A stretch of 64,000 nucleotides of DNA from assembly GCA_016195805.1 (NCBI GenBank), contig JACPYT010000005.1, positions 62,001 through 126,000 of the forward strand. Direction: 5' to 3'. Shown here in pieces: positions 28,294 to 37,114 of this stretch; within the stretch, counting starts at the first letter, position 1; every line of letters starts with the position of its first letter. The notes under the pieces were generated by a model, which was not told the DNA's origin, did not search any database, and saw nothing but the letters and a program-made list of their open reading frames with translations. Origin of the DNA: Hydrogenophilales bacterium (GTDB lineage Bacteria > Pseudomonadota > Gammaproteobacteria > Burkholderiales > Thiobacillaceae). A program made the position numbers and the translations under genes.

Positions 28294-29315
28294 GTCCCTC
28301 TCCTGATTGCTGCCGTATTGGAATTAACGTGTTGCGGTAAAACGGGGTTCGGCTGGGCCAACGCGCTCGCAATCGCGCCCTGCACACCCAGCCGGCTGCA
28401 GGTGACCAGAAAGATCGGTGTGCGCTCGACCACGCCACGCATCCGGCCCTTGTCGGTGGCGGCGGCCATGAAGCGCGGCGACTGCATCCGCGCCAGCATA
28501 TGCCCTGCCACGCCACCAGCGATATACAGGCCGCCGCGCGGCTGGTACAGCAGCGCGACATTGCCCGTCCACGCACCATACAGGTCGATGAAGAGATCGA
28601 GCGCAGCCCCGGCGTCCGGATCGCCCGACCCCGCGCGCTCGACCAGGGCGGCACCATCCAGTGCTGCATCCGGCAGCGGGCGCTTGTGCTCGACGCAGCA
28701 GAAGCGATACAGGTCGTTCATCGCCGAGCCCGACACCACGCGCTCCCACGACACATGGCCGTATTCTGCGCGCATTCTTTCCAGCAGGCGCGCCTGCATG
28801 GCGTTGGCCGGCGCAAAGTCGACATGCCCGCCCTCGGTGGCAAAGCTCCGGTAGCCCCCACCGGCGTCTGCCAGCATGAACGCGAGCCCCAGCCCCGTCC
28901 CCGCGCCGGTGATGGCGCGAACGCCACCCGGCTCGGCCGGCCGGAGGTTGAGCGCGACGACATCGGAAGCTGTCAGGGTCGCCACGCCCGCGGCGGCGGC
29001 CTGGAAATCGTTGATGAAACGCACGCTGGCAATCCCGAGCGTGGCCCGCATGGCGGCCACATCCAGCGTCCAGTCCAGATTGGTGAGCGTGGTGTGTTGC
29101 GCATCCAGGGCGCCAGGCAGCGCCAGCAGCAGACAATCCGCCACGGCTGCCTGCTGCGCGTCGGCCATGAACTGGCGAATCAGATCGTCCGCCGTCGCAA
29201 AGGCTGCGCTCGGATAGACATGCTCGAAACGCAGTTGCTGCGCCCCGCCTGGTGTGCCCGTTACCCAGGCCAGCCAGCTTTTGGTTCCCCCGATGTCGCC
29301 TGCAATCAACTCCAT
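28290..29315 (-). CDS. glk: Glucokinase
   Basis: 341 aa, ROK-unrelated bacterial Glk family. ATP-dependent glucose phosphorylation. N-terminal phosphate loop AGDIGGTKSWLAWV, glucose-binding FINDFQAAA (catalytic Asp), GAGTGLGLAFML, and EGGHVDFAP with the glucose-binding Glu/His. It converts glucose freed by MalQ/amylase activity to glucose-6-phosphate for Pgi or for GlgC via phosphoglucomutase, which is not in the window. Sits 7 nt downstream of pgi. Confidence 0.95.
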   Translation of the reverse strand: MELIAGDIGGTKSWLAWVTGTPGGAQQLRFEHVYPSAAFATADDLIRQFMADAQQAAVADCLLLALPGALDAQHTTLTNLDWTLDVAAMRATLGIASVRFINDFQAAAAGVATLTASDVVALNLRPAEPGGVRAITGAGTGLGLAFMLADAGGGYRSFATEGGHVDFAPANAMQARLLERMRAEYGHVSWERVVSGSAMNDLYRFCCVEHKRPLPDAALDGAALVERAGSGDPDAGAALDLFIDLYGAWTGNVALLYQPRGGLYIAGGVAGHMLARMQSPRFMAAATDKGRMRGVVERTPIFLVTCSRLGVQGAIASALAQPNPVLPQHVNSNTAAIRRGT

Positions 29316-29322
29316 ATTGAAA

Positions 29323-30990
29323 CTATAGGCCAGTGCGCGGATGACTCATGCGTCGATAATAATTGATCAGCGCATTGGTCGAGGCATCATGGCCACCCAC
29401 CGGCGCGTCGGCATGCAGTTCGGGCAGGATGCGACTGGCGAGCTGCTTGCCGAGTTCCACCCCCCACTGGTCGTAGGAATTGAGATTCCAGATCACGCCC
29501 TCCACGAAGATCTTGTGCTCGTACAGCGCGATCAGCATGCCGAGTGCGTGCGGAGTCAGTTTCTGCAGCAGGATTGCGTTGCTGGGGTGGTTGCCGTCGA
29601 ACACCTTGTGCGAGACGAACTGTCCGGTCTGCGCCTGCGTCTCCTCGCGCGTGCGGCCGCGCATCAGCGCCTCGGTCTGCGCCAGGAAATTGGCGATGAG
29701 AATGTCGTGGTGCGCCTGCAGATTGGTGTGCGGCTCGACCGACACGATGAAATCGGCCGGGATGATCTTGGTGCCCTGGTGGAGCAGCTGATAGAACGCA
29801 TGCTGGCCGTTGATGCCGGTGGCGCCCCAGACGATCGCGCCGGTAGGATAGTCGACCACGTTGCCGTCGCGGTCGACCGACTTGCCGTTCGATTCCATGT
29901 CGGCCTGCTCCAGGTAGGCCGGCAGGCTCCTGAGGTAGTGGTCGTAGGGCAGGATCGCATGCGACTCGGCGCCGAAGAAGTTGTTGTACCAGACGCCCAG
30001 CAGCGCCAGGATCACCGGCATGTTGCGGTCGAGCGGCGCATGGCGGAAATGCTCGTCCATCGCGTGCGCGCCTTCCAGCAGCTCGACGAAGCGTTCCGCG
30101 CCGACCGCCAGCACGATCGACAGCCCGATCGCCGACCACAGCGAATAGCGGCCGCCCACCCAGTCCCAGAATTCGAACATGTTGGCGGGGTCGATGCCGA
30201 ATGCGGCGACCGCCTCGCGATTGGTCGATACCGCCACGAAATGTCTGGCGATGTGCTTTTCCGCCTGCGACTGCGCCAGGAACCACGCGCGCGCATAGTG
30301 CGCGTTGGTCATCGTCTCCTGCGTGGTGAAGGTCTTCGACGACACGATGAACAGCGTCGTCTCGGGATTCAGCGACTCCAGCGTTTCCTTCACGTGCGCG
30401 CCGTCGATGTTGGAGATGAAATGCACCTTCAGGCGCGGATGGCGGTACGGCTTCAGTGCCTGCACCACCATCTGTGGGCCGAGGTCGGAGCCGCCGATGC
30501 CGATGTTGACGATATCGGTGATGCGCTCGCCGGTATAGCCGCGCCACTCGCCGCTCCTTACACGCTCGGCGAACGCGCCCATGCGCTCGATCACCGCGTT
30601 CACCTTGGGCATGACGTCCTCGCCGTCGACCCGCACCGGATGGTTGCTGCGATTGCGCAGGGCCACGTGCAGCACGGCGCGGTTTTCGGTGTTGTTGATC
30701 TTGTCGCCGCCGAACATGCGTTCGCGCCAGCCGGCCACGTCCGCCTCTTCGGCCAGCCGCACCAGCAGGCTCATGGTCTCGTCGGTGATGCGGTTCTTCG
30801 AATAATCCAGCAACAGCTCGCCCACCTGCAGCGAAAACCGTTCGAAGCGCGCCGGATCGGCCGCAAACAGGTCGCGCATGTGCACTGCCGCCATCACGGC
30901 ATGATGCGCCCTCAACTGGCGGCATACCGGGCGATGCAAGGGCCCGGGCATCCCGTCCTGTTTTTCTTTCGCGAAAACCGACGAAACCAT
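29323..30990 (-). CDS. pgi: Glucose-6-phosphate isomerase
   Basis: 555 aa. Interconverts fructose-6-phosphate and glucose-6-phosphate, linking gluconeogenesis from fixed CO2 to glycogen. Landmarks: [29 protein letters not shown], the catalytic Glu in [18 protein letters not shown], and the C-terminal [11 protein letters not shown] signature. Start at ATG 30990 with AGGGGG about 10 nt upstream; the frame extends to 31062, but into the sigma-54 promoter. First gene of the eight-gene operon. Confidence 0.97.
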   Translation of the reverse strand: MVSSVFAKEKQDGMPGPLHRPVCRQLRAHHAVMAAVHMRDLFAADPARFERFSLQVGELLLDYSKNRITDETMSLLVRLAEEADVAGWRERMFGGDKINNTENRAVLHVALRNRSNHPVRVDGEDVMPKVNAVIERMGAFAERVRSGEWRGYTGERITDIVNIGIGGSDLGPQMVVQALKPYRHPRLKVHFISNIDGAHVKETLESLNPETTLFIVSSKTFTTQETMTNAHYARAWFLAQSQAEKHIARHFVAVSTNREAVAAFGIDPANMFEFWDWVGGRYSLWSAIGLSIVLAVGAERFVELLEGAHAMDEHFRHAPLDRNMPVILALLGVWYNNFFGAESHAILPYDHYLRSLPAYLEQADMESNGKSVDRDGNVVDYPTGAIVWGATGINGQHAFYQLLHQGTKIIPADFIVSVEPHTNLQAHHDILIANFLAQTEALMRGRTREETQAQTGQFVSHKVFDGNHPSNAILLQKLTPHALGMLIALYEHKIFVEGVIWNLNSYDQWGVELGKQLASRILPELHADAPVGGHDASTNALINYYRRMSHPRTGL

Positions 30991-31061
30991 GCTGTGTTTC
31001 CCCCTACCGGATCGTGTCGCGCCACCTGGCTGCGACCCTGGGTGCCGATTGATCGTCATCA

Positions 31062-31078
31062 AGCAACGGCTGTGCCAC
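31062..31078 (-). promoter_or_regulatory. Sigma-54 (-24/-12) promoter of the pgi-glg operon
   Basis: Minus strand reads GTGGCACAGCCGTTGCT. It matches the TGGCAC-N5-TTGCW consensus without a mismatch in the two conserved blocks, with the GG and GC pairs 10 nt apart. The predicted start point near 31051 gives a leader of about 60 nt before the pgi ATG. RpoN and its activator are not in the window. Confidence 0.75.
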
Positions 31079-31205
31079 CGACGAAAAAAAGCGTCATGAC
31101 TTGATTAACCATAGGAAAAATTGGTGATGGGCAGATGACACGCCCAAACGCCGCCCCCAACATGCGCCAAAAAATCCCGGTACCGCCATACACAGGGACG
31201 GTCAT

Positions 31206-31220
31206 GCACCTAAAAGGTGC
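31206..31220. promoter_or_regulatory. Perfect dyad, candidate regulator site
   Basis: GCACCT-AAA-AGGTGC, six-base perfect arms, centred about 45 nt upstream of the plus-strand -24 element. Could be a protein-binding site; there is no T-run, so a terminator is unlikely. Confidence 0.4.
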
Positions 31221-31254
31221 CCTGTATCGTGCCGTTATTAAAGATAGCCCTGAA

Positions 31255-31271
31255 TTGGTATGCTCCTTGCT
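31255..31271 (+). promoter_or_regulatory. Sigma-54 (-24/-12) promoter of the exopolysaccharide operon
   Basis: TTGGTATGCTCCTTGCT. It agrees with the extended consensus TTGGCACG-N4-TTGCW at all fixed positions except two C-to-T changes in the -24 block; GG/GC spacing is exact. Predicted transcript start near 31283, about 135 nt before the first ATG. Confidence 0.7.
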
Positions 31272-31417
31272 GCCATCTGGACAGGCACGGCAAGAACGGT
31301 CCAGTTTCCCGAAACGACAAAACAACTCATTGTTTTTACGGGGACTTAAATTTCGACTCCAAACCCGCCTGTTCATCGTTCGGCAGGGGCTGGCGAAAAC
31401 TCGGAGAGGTGCACGAT

Positions 31418-32401
31418 ATGCATGTTTTGATCACGGGCGGCGCAGGATTCATCGGATCGCATCTGGCGGAATACCATCTGGCGCTGGGCGACCAGGTCTA
31501 CGTGGTGGACAACCTGAGCACCGGTTCCCTGGCGAACATCGATCCCTTCCGCGGCGATCCCGCCTTCCGCTTTGCCGAGGCGGATATTCTTCACTGGAAC
31601 GGCCTCGACAAGGCCATCGCCTGGGCCGACCGCATCTACCACATGGCCGCGGTCGTCGGCGTGAAGAAAGTGCTGGAAGACCCGGTGGCCGTGATGGCGA
31701 CCAACATGACCGGCACCGAGCGCATCCTGCGCGCCATCCACCACGGCGGCTGGAATCCGCAGGTCATCATCGCCTCGACCTCGGAGGTCTACGGTTTCAA
31801 CACCAAGAGCAGCTTCGCCGAGACCGACTACATCGTGCTGCCGTCAGCCGGCCGCCTGCGCTGGGCCTATGCCGTAACCAAGCTGGCGGACGAGTTCCTC
31901 GCCTTTTCCTATGCGCGCAAATACGGCCTCAATATCGTGGTGGCGCGCCTGTTCAACACCATCGGACCGAATCAGGTGGGCCACTACGGCATGGTGGTGC
32001 CCAGCTTCGTCAGACAGGCGGTCAACAATGAGCCGCTCACCGTCTATGGCGAAGGCAACCAGACGCGTTCCTTCTGCGATGTGCGCGACACCGTGGTGGC
32101 GCTGGACCATCTCGCCGGCTGCCCGGAGGCCTGGGGCGAGGTGGTGAACGTCGGCAACGACCAGGAAATCTCCATTCGCGATCTGGCCGACCTGATCGTG
32201 CAGAGCGCCCACAGCGCCTCGCCGCTGCACTTCATGTCCTACAAGGATGCCTACGGCGAGGAATTCGAGGACGTCACCCATCGGCGCCCGGTACTCAACA
32301 AGCTGCGCGCCCTGACCGGATTCGCACCGCAATGGACGCTCACTGAAACGCTGAGCGACCTGATCGCGAGGGAATGCGCAAAAAAGCTGCGTGTCGCCTA
32401 G
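31418..32401 (+). CDS. NAD-dependent nucleotide-sugar epimerase/dehydratase
   Basis: 327 aa, extended short-chain dehydrogenase. Rossmann motif ITGGAGFIGSHLAEYH at the N-terminus, NAD-site DNLSTGS, active-site Ser/Thr in ASTSEVYGF and the Tyr-x3-Lys pair in YAVTKLADEF. The segment LFNTIGPNQVGHYGMVVPSFVRQA is typical of UDP-sugar 4-epimerase-like members; a UDP-sugar 4-epimerase is likely but dehydratase or decarboxylase activity is not excluded. ATG 31418 has GGAGAGG (31402-31408) 9 nt upstream; a longer frame to 31217 has no ribosome site. First gene of the exopolysaccharide-type operon. Confidence 0.88.
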   Translation: MHVLITGGAGFIGSHLAEYHLALGDQVYVVDNLSTGSLANIDPFRGDPAFRFAEADILHWNGLDKAIAWADRIYHMAAVVGVKKVLEDPVAVMATNMTGTERILRAIHHGGWNPQVIIASTSEVYGFNTKSSFAETDYIVLPSAGRLRWAYAVTKLADEFLAFSYARKYGLNIVVARLFNTIGPNQVGHYGMVVPSFVRQAVNNEPLTVYGEGNQTRSFCDVRDTVVALDHLAGCPEAWGEVVNVGNDQEISIRDLADLIVQSAHSASPLHFMSYKDAYGEEFEDVTHRRPVLNKLRALTGFAPQWTLTETLSDLIARECAKKLRVA

Positions 32402-32415
32402 AATAGGTTACAACC

Positions 32416-33807
32416 ATGGCGACTACCCCCTACTTCCTCCTCAGCCCGAATACGCTGCTGAGCCTCCTCGGTCTGGCCCACGGGCCGGACAAGACCTTTC
32501 CCAATCCGGCGCAAGATTGGCGCAAAGCCACCGTCGATGTGGTGATCCCCGCCTTCAACGAGGAAAGCAACATCCCGCTGTGCCTGGCCGCGCTGGCGCG
32601 CCAGACCCGCAAGCCCACGCGCATCATCCTGATCGACGACGGCAGCCGGGACCGCACGGTCGAATACGCGCGCACCTTCTGCGACCTGAACGGCATCGAC
32701 CTGATCACGATCCAGCGCGCGCATTCGATCGGCAAGACGCCGACCCTCAAGCGCCAGTCGCGCGAATTCGACTCCGACGTCGAATTCATCCTCGACGGCG
32801 ACACGGTGCTGGAATCGGACAATTACATCGACCGCGTGGTCGAGGAGCTCTACAAAGGCGCCGGCATCGCCAGCGCCTGCGGTACCGTACTGCCGCTACG
32901 CGACCGTGACCGCCGCGCCATGCTTGAGACCGATGTGCTGAAGAAATTCCTCGGTGCCCACCCGGAAGCCTCGATCTACCCCAAGGTCGGCTGGTTCCAT
33001 CACCTGCAGCGCGGCATCACCGACATGTACCGGGACGTGCTGTATTACTTCCTGCAGAAATTCGTATACCTGGGGCAGATGTCCTTCTTCGGCGGCATCC
33101 TCAATCCGGTGGGCTGCGCCGTCGCGTATCGCAGGGATGTGCTGAAAACCATCGTGTTCGACCGCTACGAACCGCTCCTCGGCGACGATCTCACCAACTC
33201 GGAGGACATCTTCATCGGCTTCGCCATGAACGACAACGGCTACCGCAACATCCAGCTCACCGACGTCTACGCCCGCTCGCAAGAGCCTGAAGTCGGTCGC
33301 GTGCCGGGGCAGATCTACTTGTGGTCGTCGTCCTTCCTGCAAAGCTGCTACTACTTCGATGAACTGATGCGCAGCCCCTTCAAGTCGCTCAAGCGCTATC
33401 GGCGCAAGAAGAAGGAAGCTGCCGAACTGGCGGCCGGCCTCGCCGACAAGCGCGTGCATCATGAACAGTACCGCCAGCCTTTCGGTATGGACTACACGCT
33501 CAAATACGGACGCCCGATCGGCTGGGTCCTGTTCATGTCGGCGTTCGAAAAAGTGGCATTTCCAACCGTCCTGCTGATCATGATCCTGCTGCGGCTGTGG
33601 GAACCGCTGGCGATCACGCTCGCAGCCGAAACGACGGTCGCCACCGGCCTGCTGGTCACCGTCGCGAAGGGACATCGGCTGGAATATCTGCTCAAAGGCT
33701 TGCTGGTGGCGCCGTTGCGTTATGCCGTGCTGCTGTTCGACCTCATCACGATCGGCCGCTTCGCCGCCGATCTGTGGATCTTCCGTAACCGGCGGTGGCG
33801 CAAATGA
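32416..33807 (+). CDS. Membrane-bound family 2 glycosyltransferase (polysaccharide synthase-like)
   Basis: 463 aa. GT-A catalytic domain about 40-330: VVIPAFNEESN, IDDGSRDRTV (Asp74-Asp75), LDGDTVLE (DxD) and LLGDDLTNSEDIFIGFAM (catalytic Asp region). Three hydrophobic segments near the C-terminus (about 375-450) anchor it in the inner membrane. The position where processive synthases have QxxRW reads GQIYLWSSS, with Gln and Trp kept but Arg replaced by Leu. Likely polymerises or transfers sugars for an exported polysaccharide. Its stop overlaps the TPR gene start (ATGA). Polymer identity unknown. Confidence 0.87.
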   Translation: MATTPYFLLSPNTLLSLLGLAHGPDKTFPNPAQDWRKATVDVVIPAFNEESNIPLCLAALARQTRKPTRIILIDDGSRDRTVEYARTFCDLNGIDLITIQRAHSIGKTPTLKRQSREFDSDVEFILDGDTVLESDNYIDRVVEELYKGAGIASACGTVLPLRDRDRRAMLETDVLKKFLGAHPEASIYPKVGWFHHLQRGITDMYRDVLYYFLQKFVYLGQMSFFGGILNPVGCAVAYRRDVLKTIVFDRYEPLLGDDLTNSEDIFIGFAMNDNGYRNIQLTDVYARSQEPEVGRVPGQIYLWSSSFLQSCYYFDELMRSPFKSLKRYRRKKKEAAELAAGLADKRVHHEQYRQPFGMDYTLKYGRPIGWVLFMSAFEKVAFPTVLLIMILLRLWEPLAITLAAETTVATGLLVTVAKGHRLEYLLKGLLVAPLRYAVLLFDLITIGRFAADLWIFRNRRWRK

Positions 33808-36125
33808 AGCTGCATTCCCTCATTGCACTGGCTATTCTCACGGCGGCAGCGTTGCCTGCTGCCGCGCAATCCGTGCCCGATGCCGGCTTGCGCGCCGAAA
33901 CGCAGGGTCAGTGGGCCGAAGCGGTCGACATCTACCAGCGGGCGCTGGCGGCCAATCCGGCGCAGGCGAATCTGTGGGAACGCATCGCCGACATACGCGC
34001 CACGCAACTGAAAAACCCGGAAGGCGCCGCCGATGCTTTGCGTGAGGCAGTGAAATACGCACCCATGGACGCCCGCCTGCATTACAAGCTTTCCCAGGCG
34101 TATGCAGCCATCAAGAAAGGCCCGGGTGCGCTGGCCGCCATCGCGCGCGCAGTCGAACTCGAACCGAACAATCTGACGTATTTGCGCGCCCGCGGCGAAG
34201 TGGCCACCTGGACCGGCTACTACGCCGTGGCGATCGACAGCTTCGAGCGCGTCCTCGCGGCTTCGCCCCAGGATGCCGACGCCCTGCTCGGCCTCGCCCG
34301 TGCCTATTCGCACAGCGGCAAGAAGGACGCCGCGGCCGCCCGCTACCGCGCCTACCTGGAACAGCGCCCGCAGGACAAGGACGCGATGCTCGAAGCCATG
34401 GAACTGGAAGCCGAGCGCGGCAACTTCCAGGCGATGCGGGAATACGATGCCCTGTATCGCCAGCGCTTCGGCACCAGCAAGGAATACTGGCTGCGCATGG
34501 CCGACCTCTACGCGCTGGGCAATCAGCCCGAGGCTTCGTCGGCAGCCCTCAAGGAAGCCACCCGCCTCGCCCCGCAGGACGCGGCACTGTTCTATCGGCT
34601 GGCACAGAGTTATTCCACCGACAAGGAAGCCGGCGATGCGTCAGACGCCATCGAGCACGCGGTGGCACTCGACCCGAAGAATCTGGAATACCTGCGCAGC
34701 CGCGCCGACATCGCTGCCTGGCGCAGCGACTACGACACGGCGCTGGACAGCTACCGACGCATACTCGCGATTGCGCCGGACGACCCCGGCGCACGCCTCG
34801 GCATCGCCCGCGTGCAGTACTGGCGCAGCCAGCTGGACGCGTCGGCGCGGGCCTATCGTGACTATCTGGCCCGGCAGCCCGGCGTGGCGGCCGCGTGGAT
34901 GGAATACATCGTCGTCGTCACCGAGCTGGGCGACTACGCGCGTGCGATGGAACTGCTGGAAGACTACAAGAAGCGCTTCGGCGACACGGTCGTCTACCGC
35001 AAGCAGAAGGCGCGCGTGCTGGCGTGGGCCGAGCGGCCGACGCCGTCGCTCGGCCTCGTCGACGAACTCGCGCCGGACCTGCGCGACGATTACGAACTGG
35101 GCTACACCCGCACCATCGCCCTGCATTACGCGCATCGCCCGCGCGAGGCGCTGGCGAATCTCGCCGACGTCGCCCGCCTGCGCCTGGACAGCAAGGAAAC
35201 CGCCGACCTGACCCGCTTCATTTACACGCCTCTGCGGTCCAATGCCACCTTCGATCTCGGCTACGAGACGGCCTCCGACAACATCACCCTCCGCCATGCC
35301 GGCCTGCGCGGCGAATACGTGATCAATCCCGAGACGCGCCTGTTCGGCGGCAGCGACCGGCAGGCGATCCGCACGAAAACCGGCAGCGTCTACGCCAAAC
35401 CGGACGGCGGCACCTCCATCGGCTACAACCGCGCCTGGCTGGGCATCCAGCATCGCACCTCCCCCAGGCTGTCGCTCGACGCGCAAATCGGCGGCGGCAC
35501 TGCCGAAGGCAATAGCACCTTCATCTACGAAGTGGGCGCCGACATCCAGCCCAGGGATGAACTTGCCCTGCGCCTGTCGCGCCGGCAGGATCTGTTCGCC
35601 GTGTCGCCGCGCGCCGCCAAGCTCGGCATCGAACGCCGTGCCAACACCCTCGACGCGACCTGGACCCCCGACCTGCGCTACACCGTCGTCAGCCGCCTCG
35701 CCTATGACACCTTCTCCGACGGCAACGAACGCTGGGAAGCCGAGCTCGCGCCGCGCCGCGCCATCCTGCGCACACAGCGCCTGAACCTGGACCTCGGCGT
35801 GAGCGGCCGCTGGTTCGGCTTCGACAACGATCCCGGCAACGGCTACTACGCCCCCTCCCGCTACGAGCGCTACGCGCTGACCGCCTTCACCTACTGGAAG
35901 ATCAGCGACGACGACGGCGTGAGCGTGGCCTTCAGCTACGGTCCCTACAAGGACAACACCCTGTCCGGCTACCGCAGCGGCGGCGACATCGCAGCGGAAG
36001 GCTTCTTCGGCCTGTACCGCGACTGGTACCTCGACGTGAAGGCCGGATTTTCCAGCTATGGCGGCGGCTCCACGGCCGGATACCGATCGCACCTGTTCGA
36101 AATCAGCCTGACGCGCCGCTTTTGA
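33804..36125 (+). CDS. TPR-rich outer-membrane beta-barrel protein (PgaA/BcsC/PelB-like exporter)
   Basis: 773 aa. Signal peptide (MKLHSLIALAILTAAALPAAA). About residues 25-440 form a long superhelix of TPR units (repeated patterns such as ALAANPAQANLWERIADI, ALEPNN-Y-RARGEVA, ALDPKNLEYLRSRADIA, each with A-x3-Y/W spacing). About 460-773 is rich in alternating hydrophobic strands and ends in Arg-Arg-Phe, a typical Omp85-sorted C-terminal Phe. This layout is that of polysaccharide-export porins with a periplasmic TPR scaffold. ATG 33804 overlaps the GT2 stop; GTG 33795 is an unneeded alternative. YaiO-type barrels are an alternative comparison. Confidence 0.85.
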   Translation: MKLHSLIALAILTAAALPAAAQSVPDAGLRAETQGQWAEAVDIYQRALAANPAQANLWERIADIRATQLKNPEGAADALREAVKYAPMDARLHYKLSQAYAAIKKGPGALAAIARAVELEPNNLTYLRARGEVATWTGYYAVAIDSFERVLAASPQDADALLGLARAYSHSGKKDAAAARYRAYLEQRPQDKDAMLEAMELEAERGNFQAMREYDALYRQRFGTSKEYWLRMADLYALGNQPEASSAALKEATRLAPQDAALFYRLAQSYSTDKEAGDASDAIEHAVALDPKNLEYLRSRADIAAWRSDYDTALDSYRRILAIAPDDPGARLGIARVQYWRSQLDASARAYRDYLARQPGVAAAWMEYIVVVTELGDYARAMELLEDYKKRFGDTVVYRKQKARVLAWAERPTPSLGLVDELAPDLRDDYELGYTRTIALHYAHRPREALANLADVARLRLDSKETADLTRFIYTPLRSNATFDLGYETASDNITLRHAGLRGEYVINPETRLFGGSDRQAIRTKTGSVYAKPDGGTSIGYNRAWLGIQHRTSPRLSLDAQIGGGTAEGNSTFIYEVGADIQPRDELALRLSRRQDLFAVSPRAAKLGIERRANTLDATWTPDLRYTVVSRLAYDTFSDGNERWEAELAPRRAILRTQRLNLDLGVSGRWFGFDNDPGNGYYAPSRYERYALTAFTYWKISDDDGVSVAFSYGPYKDNTLSGYRSGGDIAAEGFFGLYRDWYLDVKAGFSSYGGGSTAGYRSHLFEISLTRRF

Positions 36126-36156
36126 ACGGCCACGCCCGGCGAGTTGATGGGGCAAC

Positions 36157-37113
36157 ATGACACGCCGGCTCCTGCTTCTCCTCTTCCTCCTCCCCTTCAC
36201 CGCCGCCGCGGCCGCCCCGCCGCCCCCGGCGCGCGCAGTGGCGATCACCTTCGACGACCTGCCGTTTGCAGCAGTGCCAACGGAAGACGACGCGCAGCTT
36301 GAAGCCATGACCGCCCGGTTGCTGCGCAGCCTGCAGGCCGAGCGGGTGCCCGCGGTCGGCTTCGTCAACGAAGCGAATCTGACTCGCGACGACACACTCG
36401 ATCCGCTCCGGGTCGGCCTGCTGCGCAGCTGGATCCGGGCCGGCTTCGAACTCGGCAACCATACCTACTCGCATCTTTCGCTCAACCGAACCTCGCTCGA
36501 CGCCTTCGAAGCCGACCTGCTGCGGGGCGAAACCGTCACGCGCCCGCTCATGCAGAGCGCAGGCAAACCCCTGCGCTGGTTCCGCCATCCGTTCCTGCAT
36601 CAGGGCGCAAGCCCGGAAGTGCGTACAGCCTTCCAGGATTTTCTGGCCGCCCACGGCTATGCCGTGGCGCCGGTGACCGTGAACAGTGCGGAATGGGTGT
36701 TCGCCGCCGCCTATGCCCGGGCGCAGGCGCAGAGAGACGCCGACGCGGCACACCGCATCGGCGACGCCTACGTACCCTACATGCAGGCGGTGTTCGCGCA
36801 GGCCGAGCAACTGGCGCTCGATCTATTCGGCCGCCCCATCTCCCACGTCCTGGTGCTGCACGCCAACGCGCTCAACGCGGATTATTTCGACGCGCTCGCC
36901 GCCATGCTCAAACAACGCGGCTATCGCTTCATTTCACTGGATGACGCGCTCACGGACAGCGCCTACGCGTCGCCTGCGGCATGGAACGGCGTCGAGGGCG
37001 AATCCTGGCTCGAAGGCTGGGCCCGCCAGGCCGGACTGCGACCGCCCCTGGCGCCGCCGGTTCCCGGCTTCGTCAGGCAGTGGGCCGGGGCCGCCGCGCT
37101 GCGCGGCTACTGA
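36157..37113 (+). CDS. Secreted polysaccharide deacetylase (NodB homology)
   Basis: 318 aa. Signal peptide MTRRLLLLLFLLPFTAAAA. NodB motifs: TFDDLP (Asp33, Asp34, motif 1), HTYSH (His102, His106, metal ligands, motif 2) and RHPFLH (Arg143, motif 3). Predicted metal-dependent removal of N- or O-acetyl groups from a polysaccharide in the periplasm, as PgaB or the PelA deacetylase domain does. It is 31 nt after the TPR-porin gene and 1 nt before the GH10-like gene. The C-terminal half lacks a hydrolase domain, which is supplied by the next gene. Confidence 0.88.
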   Translation: MTRRLLLLLFLLPFTAAAAAPPPPARAVAITFDDLPFAAVPTEDDAQLEAMTARLLRSLQAERVPAVGFVNEANLTRDDTLDPLRVGLLRSWIRAGFELGNHTYSHLSLNRTSLDAFEADLLRGETVTRPLMQSAGKPLRWFRHPFLHQGASPEVRTAFQDFLAAHGYAVAPVTVNSAEWVFAAAYARAQAQRDADAAHRIGDAYVPYMQAVFAQAEQLALDLFGRPISHVLVLHANALNADYFDALAAMLKQRGYRFISLDDALTDSAYASPAAWNGVEGESWLEGWARQAGLRPPLAPPVPGFVRQWAGAAALRGY

Positions 37114-37114
37114 C

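Larger units (their letters stand above)
30991..31417. other. Divergent regulatory region between glycogen and exopolysaccharide operons
   Basis: 427 nt without a gene, carrying both sigma-54 promoters and, between them, several dyads that could bind an enhancer-binding protein: GTCATGAC (31093-31100), TGGGC/GCCCA arms (31128-31132 and 31142-31146), and GCACCTAAAAGGTGC (31206-31220). Which of these, if any, is the real enhancer site is unknown. Confidence 0.65.
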
